Shown here one piece after another: positions 44,164 through 52,880 of a stretch of 64,000 bases of DNA. How positions within the stretch are numbered: the first letter of the stretch is position 1; each line of letters starts with the position of its first letter. Position numbers and translations under genes: made by a program. This DNA comes from Akkermansia muciniphila (GTDB taxonomy: Bacteria > Verrucomicrobiota > Verrucomicrobiia > Limisphaerales > UBA9464): the NCBI GenBank assembly GCA_945861565.1, contig CAMAUY010000017.1:1-64000 (forward strand). Reading direction: 5' to 3'. The notes beneath the pieces were generated by a model. The model did no database searches and was not told the origin of the DNA. It worked only from the letters and a program-made list of their open reading frames with translations.

Positions 44164-45146
44164 GAGCGCGATCTTAAGCCGAAGTAGCGCCTGCAAGGAA
44201 GCCTCTCATCATCCTTTTCGGTCCCGGCAATAAAGGCAGGGCAAATCTGGAGTGTCCAGAGGTGATGAATCAGTTTGGGTCGGCCGATGTTTGGCCTGGC
44301 GACGGCGTTGTGAGCTTTCGTTGAACACTCGCCGCCAGATCCGAGGTTGCTTGGCGAGTCCTTACGTGGGGCGGCAGGTTCGCAATGGCATTGATTCGAG
44401 GCGTGATAACTCTCCCGGGCCTCGTGCACCCGCCCCGCCTGCATGAGGACGTCTCCCCGGCGAGCGAGCCACGTCTCCCGCCGTGCCGACGTCGTACTGA
44501 GCCGTTGTATCCTGGCCAAGGCTGCATCGAAGCGCTCGAGTCTCACTTCCAGATCGAGGGCAGGAACTCCGAGGGACGGCAGATTGCCGAGTTTGGCGAT
44601 ACCCTGGTCCAATACGCCAATCGCTACCCCAGTGTGCTCCGCGTCAATCGACGAAAGCGTCTGGGCGCATTCGAGGTAAAGCTCCGGTTCCGGATGGGGT
44701 GCCAACTCAATTGCCCGGAGAAAATCCACCCCCGCCGCGCGCGGTCGGCCGAGACGGGCTTCGACCCGTGCCCGAGTGATAAGGCCATCCACGTGCAGAG
44801 GCACTTTCGTTAGAAACTTGTCGAGCTCGGATTTGGCATCTTCGAGGCGGGCCGCGGCGAGCAGCATCTGGCCCCGACCGAGTCGGATGGCATCCAGGGT
44901 CGGTGCCAGCGTTTCAGCACGTTGGTAATCGGCGCTCGCGGCGGCCCAATCTTGATGCAGATGGTTAAGCCGGGCACGCCGCAGATAGAGGTCGACCTCC
45001 AGCGGAGATTGTCGGATTTGTGAAGTGATTCGGCTGATTTGTTCGTGCAGATCACCATGGCCGCAGGCGATCTCCAACGTCAGCAACCACGCGGCCATCG
45101 CGATCATTCGCGCTCGCCTTTCCAATCTTCCCGGGAGGGTTTTCAT
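44160..45146 (-). CDS. TPR protein with probable C-terminal frameshift
   Basis: The 328-residue frame starts with a signal peptide (MIAMAAWLLTLEIACG; the ATG at 45146 shares ATGA with the upstream stop). Repeats of TPR type follow: LYLRRARLNHLHQDWAAASA, AIRLGRGQMLLAAARLEDAK and LITRARVEARLGRPRAAGVD. The frame is coherent to ARESYHAS at about 44392. After that it reads NQCHCEPAAPRKDS and loses TPR character, while a different frame reads INAIANLPPHVRTRQATSDL and ends at 44270, the expected end for this family. A one-base shift near 44391 is therefore likely. Whether it is real or an error cannot be decided here. Confidence 0.75.
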   Translation of the reverse strand: MKTLPGRLERRARMIAMAAWLLTLEIACGHGDLHEQISRITSQIRQSPLEVDLYLRRARLNHLHQDWAAASADYQRAETLAPTLDAIRLGRGQMLLAAARLEDAKSELDKFLTKVPLHVDGLITRARVEARLGRPRAAGVDFLRAIELAPHPEPELYLECAQTLSSIDAEHTGVAIGVLDQGIAKLGNLPSLGVPALDLEVRLERFDAALARIQRLSTTSARRETWLARRGDVLMQAGRVHEARESYHASNQCHCEPAAPRKDSPSNLGSGGECSTKAHNAVARPNIGRPKLIHHLWTLQICPAFIAGTEKDDERLPCRRYFGLRSRS

Positions 45147-47548
45147 CTTTTCGGTGTCTTGGCGGATGCGGTGTTCGAGTAGGCGGATGATCCGGCGGAA
45201 TTGGTGGCCCGTATCCGGTAGTAATACGTCTTGTTGGCGGCCAGCCCGGTGCTGGAATAGGTCGTTGCATTCGCGCCGGTGACGGCGATCTGGGTGAACG
45301 ACGTGCCATTGAGCGAACGCTCAATCCGATAGCCGGTCTCGTTGTTGGCGTTGTCCGTCCAGTTTAAGTTAATCTGCGATTTCGAGACAGGTATCGCGAC
45401 GAGGCCGGTCGGCGTGGCGGGGACAGTTCCATTGACGGTGATATTCACCGCGGCGGAGGCGGTGCTCGCTCCCAGATTGTCGGTGGCGGCGGCGGTCAAA
45501 GCGTAGGTGCCAGCGGCGACGTCGTTCCAATTGAAAGTGAAAGGTTGGCTGGCGACACTGGCGAGGAGAGAGCCGTTGGCGTAGAAATCAACCTGCCGAA
45601 CACTCCCATCGGTGTCGGCCGCGGCCGCGGTGATCGTCACGCTGGCTGGGGCGGTAAACGTTGCGCTTTCCGACGGGCTACTCAGGCTGACCGAGGGCGG
45701 CGTGTTGGGCAGGTTTTTGACGAGGGTGAAATAGTCATCCACGGCACCCGTTTCTCGGATCAATTTTGCGTCCAAACGATTGTTGACGACATCGATTGCC
45801 AGCGAACCGGTGTGCAATGCGGAGTAGAACATTGCGGGATGGGGTGTCGGGTTATACTCGGCCGTGCTGCCACCGGTCCAGCTTGTGACGTGCCCGCCGT
45901 TGCCGGCGACGAGATAGACGACTCCTTGGTTGGCTGCAAGGCCGAGGGGCTTGGTGTAGGTGCCATCAATACCCTCACGTCCGCCGCCCGGATTGAGTTT
46001 CATGAGCGCATTGAAGGTCGTCGAAAGGCCGTAGTGGCCGTTGATAAGAAAAGACCGTTCATAGCTGTGGCTGTGGCCACAGAGCACCAGATCCACGCCG
46101 CCCGCCTCCAGTATTGGCAGCACGTTGCTCCGCATTTCGATCAATTCCGTCTCGGTGTCGGAATTGTGCGAGCCCTTGGTATAAGGAGGATGGTGCCAGA
46201 AGGCGATGATCCAGTCCTGGGTGGTGGCGGTGAGATCGGCCTGCAGCCAGGTCAGCATCGCGCTTCCCGGCAGGCGCGAAGAAGTCATCGAATCCAGCGC
46301 GATAAAGTGAATCCGGCCGTAGTCGAACGAATAGTATTTCTCAGTGCCCGACGCCACCCCGCCCGCCTCGGCCGCCGTCGGCAGGTTGAAGATCTGAAAA
46401 TAGGGGATCGTCAGCGGCGGGTTGACGGACTGTGCGGTTTCGTGATTGCCGATGGCCGACCAGAGAACCGATTGCCGAAGATAGGAAGGGTACATGTTAA
46501 AAACCGCCGCCTGAAACTCCGCGTCGGTTCCGGTGTTATAAGCGTCGTCACCGAGCATCAACCAGACGTCGGTATAGCGTCCAGCGGCATACCCGGTATA
46601 GCCATTGCGGACCGCTGCCGCCGTGGTGTTGGCCGTGCCGGAATCTCCCAGCACCCAAATACGGGTTGGGTGTGACGTGCCCACGGCGGGCGCGGTGTAG
46701 AAGGCATAATCGGGACCACTGGCGAGGGTGCCGACCGTGGTCCCGACGCCATAGTAATACAATGTATCCGACGTCAAACCACTGACCTGAATTGCGTGCT
46801 CGGTGGTGACGGTGGCATCCTCAAAGGCGACACTGAGGCTGCCCGGCGAAGTACCGACGGTGACTCGACTGTTGGCGGCCACATCGGTACGCCAGCGGAG
46901 GATCACCCCAGTCGGTGTTGCGAGTTGCAGATAGGGGCCGCGGGTGAGAACGGGACCGGTCGCCCCGTCCGTGAGGCGCAAATCGAAGCTGATGTCCGAG
47001 CTGGTACCCGATTGTTGATGGATCTCAACGGCCAGGATGTTAGATCCCGCGACCAATTGCGTTGGACTCAGGGTGAACGGGTAAAAGGTCGTGGTCTCAT
47101 CCGCACCGCTCACCGCCACCAAGGCGGGGGTCGATGAGTCGATGGCTCCCGTTGGCAGGTTGCTGCGAGCCACCTCGGTTCCATTCAGGTAGACCACTGC
47201 CCCATCATCGCGCAGCAGTTCGAGCTTCAGTCCCGTCAGGACGTTTGGATCCGCCACGGTGAAAACCTTCCGGAAGTAGGTCGTGATGTACTTCGCTGTG
47301 GAGTTGGGTCCGAAACTGACGACGGTGACCTCATCGCCATCGCCGTAGCCCAGTTGGGCGGGGCCATTCGGCCAGGAACCGTCGTCATAGGTCAGTGTGG
47401 CCCACTCCGGGGACAAGCTGGTTCCGGTGTCCAGATACTTCCACGTGGCACCCTTCGGAACGAAGGTAGTTTGAGCCGGTAGCTGGCCCAGCGTTGCCGC
47501 GACAGCGATGAAGGCTGCGACGGAGGTGAGGCGAGGGTAAAGATTCAT
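45143..47548 (-). CDS. Secreted metallophosphoesterase with Ig-like and fibronectin type III domains
   Basis: The start chosen is the ATG at 47548, giving about 801 residues with a signal peptide (LTSVAAFIAVAATLGQLPA). Residues 30-220 are a beta-sandwich domain; a purple-acid-phosphatase-like N-terminal domain follows (LTRGPYLQLATPTGVILRWR). The catalytic metallophosphoesterase has the motifs WVLGDSGTANTT, LMLGDDAYNTG, AIGNHETAQ, WHHPPY and CGHSHSYERS, giving the metal ligands D, D, N, H, H, H. A C-terminal Ig-like domain (PPSVSLSSPSESATFTAPAS) and a fibronectin type III domain (YYYRIRATNSAGSSAYSNTA) complete it. Likely a secreted phosphatase or phosphodiesterase. First gene of the operon, overlapping the TPR gene by ATGA. 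Confidence 0.9.
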   Translation of the reverse strand: MNLYPRLTSVAAFIAVAATLGQLPAQTTFVPKGATWKYLDTGTSLSPEWATLTYDDGSWPNGPAQLGYGDGDEVTVVSFGPNSTAKYITTYFRKVFTVADPNVLTGLKLELLRDDGAVVYLNGTEVARSNLPTGAIDSSTPALVAVSGADETTTFYPFTLSPTQLVAGSNILAVEIHQQSGTSSDISFDLRLTDGATGPVLTRGPYLQLATPTGVILRWRTDVAANSRVTVGTSPGSLSVAFEDATVTTEHAIQVSGLTSDTLYYYGVGTTVGTLASGPDYAFYTAPAVGTSHPTRIWVLGDSGTANTTAAAVRNGYTGYAAGRYTDVWLMLGDDAYNTGTDAEFQAAVFNMYPSYLRQSVLWSAIGNHETAQSVNPPLTIPYFQIFNLPTAAEAGGVASGTEKYYSFDYGRIHFIALDSMTSSRLPGSAMLTWLQADLTATTQDWIIAFWHHPPYTKGSHNSDTETELIEMRSNVLPILEAGGVDLVLCGHSHSYERSFLINGHYGLSTTFNALMKLNPGGGREGIDGTYTKPLGLAANQGVVYLVAGNGGHVTSWTGGSTAEYNPTPHPAMFYSALHTGSLAIDVVNNRLDAKLIRETGAVDDYFTLVKNLPNTPPSVSLSSPSESATFTAPASVTITAAAADTDGSVRQVDFYANGSLLASVASQPFTFNWNDVAAGTYALTAAATDNLGASTASAAVNITVNGTVPATPTGLVAIPVSKSQINLNWTDNANNETGYRIERSLNGTSFTQIAVTGANATTYSSTGLAANKTYYYRIRATNSAGSSAYSNTASAKTPKR

Positions 47549-47936
47549 GGCGCAGCGGTTGGTGAAAATCGCAAAGGTAAATTGCTTCCGAAATCCCACG
47601 GATAGACAGTCGTCAGGTTCATTGACAGGGCCCTCGACGTGAACGGTCTGCAACGGTAATGCCGGCACAATCGGCATTTCGCACTAAAAGGCAAGCTAAT
47701 GATAAGATATTTCTTCTGAGTGATTTATCAGCGGGATTGCATGTGTAACCTTGGCGATTTTTTAGCGTCGTTCAGCTGAGAGTGAGCGTTTGTGGACCGA
47801 GCAACCTTGATTTCATTCGTCGAAATAAGAGGTTTTCGGGTGAACGCCGCCTCCTGAGGTGGCGGATTCAGGAAGACAGCAATCTCTGCCGCGCAGTTAT
47901 TGCGATTCGACCCGTTCAAGCGTCATACTTCGATCC
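47549..47936. other. Divergent promoter region between metallophosphoesterase and rnr
   Basis: This 390-bp spacer separates two divergent genes and should hold both promoters. An AT-rich stretch around 47690-47760 is visible. A possible earlier start of rnr (GTG at 47859) lies inside. No other gene is supported. Confidence 0.4.
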
Positions 47937-50492
47937 GTGAAAGAGCTACTCCTGAAACTGCTGGGGCAGGAAACGTACGTCCCATCGAACGTGCCGGAAT
48001 TGCTCCGGCTGCTGGCGCAGCCGCCCGAACGCCAACAGGACTTACAGCGTACGATCCGCGATCTGGAGCAATCCGGCCAGATCGCGCGCATTAAGGGAAA
48101 TCGGTACGTCATTCCACGCGAGGCCGACCTGATTCCGGGACGTATTCGCATGAACCGTCAGGGGAAGGGATTTCTTATTCCGGACGATCCCACCCTGAAG
48201 GAGATTGCCATTCCGGAGAGTGCCACCGGGACGGCCATGCACGAAGATCGGGTGCTCGTGCGCCGCGATCTCTCATTGCGACCGCCGCGCTCGGGCGAGG
48301 AAATTCAAGCCACGGGCACGGTCCTGCGGGTGCTGGAACGTCATCGCACGCAAATTGTCGGCACGCTCCAGCGCAGCCCGCGTTTTCTGTATGTGATCCC
48401 CGACGACCCCCGTACCCCGCATGACATCTATGTGCCGGAGCCGCGAGACGTCGGGCGCAAAGCGCTGGTTGGCGACAAGGTCGTGGTCGAGCTGCGGGCT
48501 TGGGAATCGCGACACACGAATCCGGAGGGGGAGATTGTGGAGGTTCTTGGCGCGCCCGATGCCGAGGGGGTGGACATGCTTTCCGTGCTCCGTCAGTACA
48601 ACCTCCCGCTACACTTTCCGAAGAAGGTTCTCGACGAGGCGCGTGGCATCGGCGGAACGGTGCGTCCCGAGGAAATTGCGGGGCGTGAGGATTGCCGGCG
48701 GCATCCGGTCATCACCATCGATCCGGACGATGCCAAGGACTTCGACGACGCGATCTGTTTGGAACGGGTTTCCGGGGACCACTGGAAACTCTGGGTCCAT
48801 ATCGCCGATGTTTCGCACTATGTGACACCGGGGACCGCGCTCGATGACGAGGCGCGCCGGCGGGGCAATTCAACGTATCTCGTGGACCGTGTCATTCCGA
48901 TGCTACCGGAGGCGTTAAGCAATGAACTCTGTTCGCTTAAGTCCAATGTGGATCGCCTGACCAAGTGCGTGGAATTTCTGATTGCGCACGACGGCCGAGT
49001 GCTGAAGACGCGGTTTTATGCTGCGGTGATTCATTCTCAACGCCGATACACCTACCGCGAGGCATTCGAGATTCTGCAACGCCCGCCGTCGGGTCCGATC
49101 GAGGAGATGTTGCATCACGCGAACGATCTCGCGCAGAGGATTCGGCGACTACGCTTCAAGGCGGGTGCGCTCGAACTCGATTTCCCGGAGATGAAAATCC
49201 GTCTCGATGAACAAGGCCAGGTGGCGCGGATTGAAAGGGTGGAGAACGACATCTCTCATCAGTTGATTGAAGAATTCATGTTGTTGGCCAACGAAGCCGT
49301 GGCGGCGCGTTTGCTGCATTTGAAGCGGGCCGCCGTTCACCGGGTGCATGAGGAACCGGACGCGCGACGTCTCCAGGAATACCGCGACGAAGTCCTCAGT
49401 CATCATGTCCCGTGCGGAAACCTGGGTCTCCGCGTCGAAGTGCAGAAGTTGCTGCATCGCCTGGGCACGCTGCCAATCGGTCCCGCGCTGAAGATCGGTT
49501 TTCTCAAATCACTGATGCGAGCCCGTTACGCCGTCGAGCCGCTCGGTCATTATGGTTTGGCGAAGAAACACTACGCGCACTTCACTTCGCCGATCCGGCG
49601 CTACGCGGACTTGGTGGCGCATCGTGCGTTATTTGAGGATGGGCACGGTCCGAAACATTCGCTCCGGGAAACGGCCGAGCATATTTCCACAACCGAGCGC
49701 AACTCAGCCGACGCTGAGCGTGACAGCAAGGACGTGAAGCTGTACGCATTTCTGAATGCTCAACTCAAGTCAGCGCGGCCGCAGATCTATTCCGCACTCG
49801 TGACGGACCTGAGGAACTTCGGATTTTTCGTCGATGTGACGAACCTAGGCATGAGCGGCCTCGTTCCATTCTCCGAGCTGAAGGACGACTTCTACGTCTT
49901 CGACCCGGCACGGCTCCATGTCGTCGGACGCCGCACCCGCCGGATCATCAAGCTGGGCGATCGATTGGACGTGCAGGTTGCCAAGATCGATCGCTTCAAG
50001 AAGCGGGTCGACTTCCGATTGGCGAAGAGCCCGCTGTCGCAGCCCTCGAGAACTGCACGACCCGCGCCGTCCGCCCAAAGCCGCCGGAACCCTCCTCGTT
50101 CCCAGCCGTTCGACCGCCGTGTTTCACTCAAGCAGGATCGTGCCGGCACCCAACGCCCGTCGGGATTGTCCCGTCCGCCCGCGCCGGGCCGCACCCTGGC
50201 TTCCTCTCACTCCAGGCGTCCTGTGTTACCGAGCGCGAGTCAAAGCGATACAAGGCGCCCCGCCGGTCGGCCCAATTCACAGCGGCCGGGCCGCGATCAG
50301 AATTCCACGAGAGCGCGGCAGCCGGGTTCGCAGCAGCCGCGCCGCGATACCCGACCCTTGCAGGCGGCAACGTCTAATCAACCGCAGCGACACGGGACGC
50401 AACGCCCAACTCGACCATTTCGCGCCGGGGTTGGCTCCGGTGGGACAAAAGTTCCGAACCCGGAAGGCACGAGGTCATCCTCACGTTATTGA
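47937..50492 (+). CDS. rnr: Ribonuclease R
   Basis: RNase R is a processive 3'-5' exoribonuclease that degrades structured RNA. The preferred start is the GTG at 47937 ([14 protein letters not shown]), giving about 851 residues; a GTG at 47859 would add 26. Domains: an N-terminal winged-helix-like region (about 1-65), cold-shock OB domains, the RNB catalytic core with [17 protein letters not shown] (Asp cluster) and [12 protein letters not shown], and an S1 domain ([26 protein letters not shown]). From about residue 700 the tail becomes low-complexity and rich in Arg, Pro, Ser and Gln (to the end), which may bind RNA. Its stop overlaps the recombinase remnant on the other strand by 7 bp. Confidence 0.92.
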   Translation: MKELLLKLLGQETYVPSNVPELLRLLAQPPERQQDLQRTIRDLEQSGQIARIKGNRYVIPREADLIPGRIRMNRQGKGFLIPDDPTLKEIAIPESATGTAMHEDRVLVRRDLSLRPPRSGEEIQATGTVLRVLERHRTQIVGTLQRSPRFLYVIPDDPRTPHDIYVPEPRDVGRKALVGDKVVVELRAWESRHTNPEGEIVEVLGAPDAEGVDMLSVLRQYNLPLHFPKKVLDEARGIGGTVRPEEIAGREDCRRHPVITIDPDDAKDFDDAICLERVSGDHWKLWVHIADVSHYVTPGTALDDEARRRGNSTYLVDRVIPMLPEALSNELCSLKSNVDRLTKCVEFLIAHDGRVLKTRFYAAVIHSQRRYTYREAFEILQRPPSGPIEEMLHHANDLAQRIRRLRFKAGALELDFPEMKIRLDEQGQVARIERVENDISHQLIEEFMLLANEAVAARLLHLKRAAVHRVHEEPDARRLQEYRDEVLSHHVPCGNLGLRVEVQKLLHRLGTLPIGPALKIGFLKSLMRARYAVEPLGHYGLAKKHYAHFTSPIRRYADLVAHRALFEDGHGPKHSLRETAEHISTTERNSADAERDSKDVKLYAFLNAQLKSARPQIYSALVTDLRNFGFFVDVTNLGMSGLVPFSELKDDFYVFDPARLHVVGRRTRRIIKLGDRLDVQVAKIDRFKKRVDFRLAKSPLSQPSRTARPAPSAQSRRNPPRSQPFDRRVSLKQDRAGTQRPSGLSRPPAPGRTLASSHSRRPVLPSASQSDTRRPAGRPNSQRPGRDQNSTRARQPGSQQPRRDTRPLQAATSNQPQRHGTQRPTRPFRAGVGSGGTKVPNPEGTRSSSRY

Positions 50493-50869
50493 CCAAAGTG
50501 GGGGCGTATCCCGAACTTCACCGCCAGCCCCGGTTTCTTCATCACATGGGTATAAATCTGTGTCGTCGACACATCCGCACGTCCGAGCAGATCCTGTAAC
50601 GTGCGGATGTCCGTGCCGCTTTCCAGCAGATGCGCCTTCAATCCCTCCAGCAGGCGCATGCCGCTGCCGTATAGAAGCCGTCCGATCAAACCCAGCGAGC
50701 CCGCCATTTTTTTCAACACCGCTTGCACCTCTTCCCGGCTCAAGAGGTACGCCCATAAATCGGCCAAACAATTGATTGCGAACCTCGGCGGAAGAACTTT
50801 AAAGTCCGCAAAAATGGAACATGCTCGGCCAAACCCACGTTTGGCGGAATATCTGTTCGGTCGAGCCAA
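50486..50869 (-). pseudogene. Integron-type tyrosine recombinase, internally deleted
   Basis: The frame of 127 codons starts atypically and reads [20 protein letters not shown] and [13 protein letters not shown], the start of the tyrosine recombinase catalytic domain. At codon 78 it jumps to [20 protein letters not shown] and TTQIYTHVM, the C-terminal end with the active-site Tyr (Y106). The segment between, about 100 residues with the Arg/Lys and the HxxR motif, is absent although the frame is intact. It is inactive. The motif set resembles integron integrases. Two large palindromic repeats flank the next gene. Confidence 0.65.
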
Positions 50870-51100
50870 TCTCCACGTTCAACATGAGTACCAGGTTTTC
50901 ATTCGTGTGATTGGTGTGATTCGTGGGCACACCCGCATTTTCTTTTGCCCACGAATCACACCAATCACACGAATGCCCGAGCCGATTGACGCGGGTGTTC
51001 TTCGAGGTCCGGAAGCCGAACCAGGCTGCTCCAGTGAACACGCCGGTTGCGCACCGAGTGCATGCTGGGCACACTCGACGCGCGTCACTGAGCAGCGACG
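50866..51100. repeat. Palindromic repeat, copy 1 (about 235 bp)
   Basis: It contains a perfect 29-bp inverted repeat: arms 50901-50929 and 50946-50974 with a 16-nt loop, both built on ATTCGTGTGATTGGTGTGAT. Downstream, the sequence to about 51100 is also shared with copy 2 at 52344-52580, 1,478 bp away. Open frames within it (NHTNHTNEN peptides) are artefacts of the repeat. Confidence 0.85.
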
Positions 51101-51104
51101 GTAG

Positions 51105-51575
51105 GTGTCCGTCGATTATCGCGAACATATGCCACTTTGTATGATGGAGATTTGGACCGTGGTTGAGAAGGGAAGATTGTCGTCTCCTGCTGTTTCACCT
51201 GACGATTTGAATTCCATGCTGACTGTGTGCAATAGCCAGTGCCGACCGGGACAGATGATGGCATCTGAGGCCAGTCGTTCAATTGAAGCGATTCATCGGG
51301 AGCTTGAGCGTCGTGAGGTGGAGCAGGCAAAGAAGGACTCGGGGGCTGCCGCTCAGATTGGGGCACAAAGGCATCAGGAGACGGTTGCGCTGGATCGGGA
51401 AACGATTGAGGCTAGCCATTACTCGAACCGCTTGTCGGTGTGGGCGATTGTAGTCGCCCTCGCAGCACTGGCTATAGCCATTCTCGGATGGATGTTTCCC
51501 CGTGAACCTCACGCCGGAAGTCCGAAGGAAAGTACTCCGGTAGAATATCCGGCTCCATTCGCAACGAACGGGTAG
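51105..51575 (+). CDS. Hypothetical protein with C-terminal membrane anchor
   Basis: The 156-residue frame probably starts a little later than 51105, for example at MEIWTVVEKGRLSS. A charged helical central part (ASEASRSIEAIHRELERREV, QKKDSGAAAQIG-like) resembles a coiled coil. A single transmembrane helix is at about 118-135 (VWAIVVALAALAIAILGWMF), with a short extracytoplasmic tail. I do not recognise the family. It lies between two copies of the 235-bp palindromic repeat, next to the recombinase remnant, which is reminiscent of a cargo position. Confidence 0.55.
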   Translation: MSVDYREHMPLCMMEIWTVVEKGRLSSPAVSPDDLNSMLTVCNSQCRPGQMMASEASRSIEAIHRELERREVEQAKKDSGAAAQIGAQRHQETVALDRETIEASHYSNRLSVWAIVVALAALAIAILGWMFPREPHAGSPKESTPVEYPAPFATNG

Positions 51576-51838
51576 CGATTGCCAACGGGAGCTCGTTTTC
51601 AGAGGATCACGATTCCTCGTATGCGCCTGTTGGAGGAGGTGTCGCTGATCACAGACAATAGCAGCCCCTACCGCAGCTCGCTGAAATTGCGCGCTACGAT
51701 TGGCTGGAAGGCTTGGCGGGTGATGGATCTTCCACCCCGAACTGTAACAACGTCTCCGCAGCGGCAATAAACGGCAGCGTATAGATCGCCTGCTGGTTCT
51801 GTAGAGCCAGGCGCCCTGGAGATTGGCCATGTTCTGAT

Positions 51839-52133
51839 TGTCCCGGAGGGACATCGTGAGAATAGCCCGGCGTTTCAACGCCGGGAACGGTGGATTGAAT
51901 TATGCGAGTCCCGAAGGGACGGTTGAGTCGGTGGCATGTTCATGCACGAAGAATGTTGTCCCCGATCGTGGGCTTGATTGTCAGCCGTCCCTCCGGGACG
52001 AACGGACAAATATGCCCAATCTCCAGCCACGGCGTGAGCCGTGGGATAGTGTGCGCGCAAAACGTAAGCCCCGTCAGGGGCGACAGAGCCAGAGGATAAT
52101 GCGCCCTATTGTGGCTATATTCTCTGTCGCCCC
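51839..52133. repeat. Cluster of short hairpins
   Basis: At least six hairpins in 295 bp: TGTCCCGGAGGGACA (51839), CCCGGCGTTTCAACGCCGGG (51866-51885), GTCCCGAAGGGAC (51908-51920), GTCCCTCCGGGAC (51987-51999), CCACGGCGTGAGCCGTGG (52027-52044), GCCCCGTCAGGGGC (52068-52081). In addition a longer-range pairing joins GGGGCGACAGAG (52077-52088) and CTCTGTCGCCCC (52122-52133). Confidence 0.8.
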
Positions 52134-52343
52134 TCCAGCAGGTGACTGATCCAGTCGGTATAAGCCTCGACGGTACGGCGCGCCTTCTGTTTGAAGGATG
52201 AGATAATCGATGAAGCGCTGGCGAAGGGGCGATTTATTGTGATGGCGTATAGCGACCGGAGTCTTCGCTGGGGAACCTGTGGAAGTGGCAACAGAACTTA
52301 TGGATGATTTAGTCATAAGACCGGAGACTGAGCTCCAGTCCCC

Positions 52344-52580
52344 CCAATCTCCACGTTCAACATGAGCACCAGGTTTTCATTCGTGTGATTGGTGTGATTC
52401 GTGGGCACACCCGCATTTTCTTTTGCCCACGAATCACGCCAATCACACGAATGCCTGAGCCCATTGACGCTGGAGTTCTTCGAGGTCTGGAGGCCGAGCC
52501 AGGCTGCTCCAGTGAACGGGCCGGTTGCGTCGTGATTCCATGCTGGGTGCCCTCGGTGGTGCGTCAGTGAGCAGCGGCGC
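52344..52580. repeat. Palindromic repeat, copy 2
   Basis: This is the second copy of the 50866-51100 repeat. Its inverted-repeat arms are 52379-52407 and 52424-52452 and differ by one base (G in place of A), which still allows a G-T pair. The similarity with copy 1 extends downstream to about 52578 but becomes more divergent. Confidence 0.85.
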
Positions 52581-52880
52581 TCGGCGTTTATGCGCCCTTG
52601 CTCCATGTGACGAGCCTGAGTATCGTTCCTCTATGTCTACGGTAACCCTTCAAGCGCAAGGTTTACTATTCGAGAGATAAGAGACGAAAGAACGCAGGCT
52701 AATCTCTTTGAACAGAAGCACACGAAGAGAACTAAGATTCGTCCTGTCGTTATTGGCCTTCGTTTCCTTGGTTTTCTTCGTTGCCATTCCGACAACTTCA
52801 AGATGCACCGGCGGACGCGCGGACGCACGGGTTCAATCATGACGCTTGTCCACCTTGCTGTGTCTCCCTATCGTTCCGGG

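Larger units (their letters stand above)
51576..52880. other. Non-coding region of repeats and hairpins
   Basis: About 1.3 kb without a supported gene. It contains the hairpin cluster (51839-52133), copy 2 of the 235-bp palindromic repeat (52344-52580), and a degenerate stretch before the PQQ-like gene (52640-52800) with CTTCGTTTCC/TTGGTTTTC-type words. Confidence 0.6.

Noticed and set aside
50866-51100. attC recombination site (integron cassette)
   Set aside because: A GTTCAAC word fits the left core, but no right-hand GTTRRRY core with matching spacing was found, so integron cassette recombination is not supported.
51839-52133. CRISPR array
   Set aside because: Repeats differ in sequence and length, spacing is irregular, and no cas genes are in the window.
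50799-52606. Open frames containing NHTNHTNEN peptides
   Set aside because: They are created by the palindromic repeat in both copies; they have no start signal and their sequence is determined by the inverted repeat.
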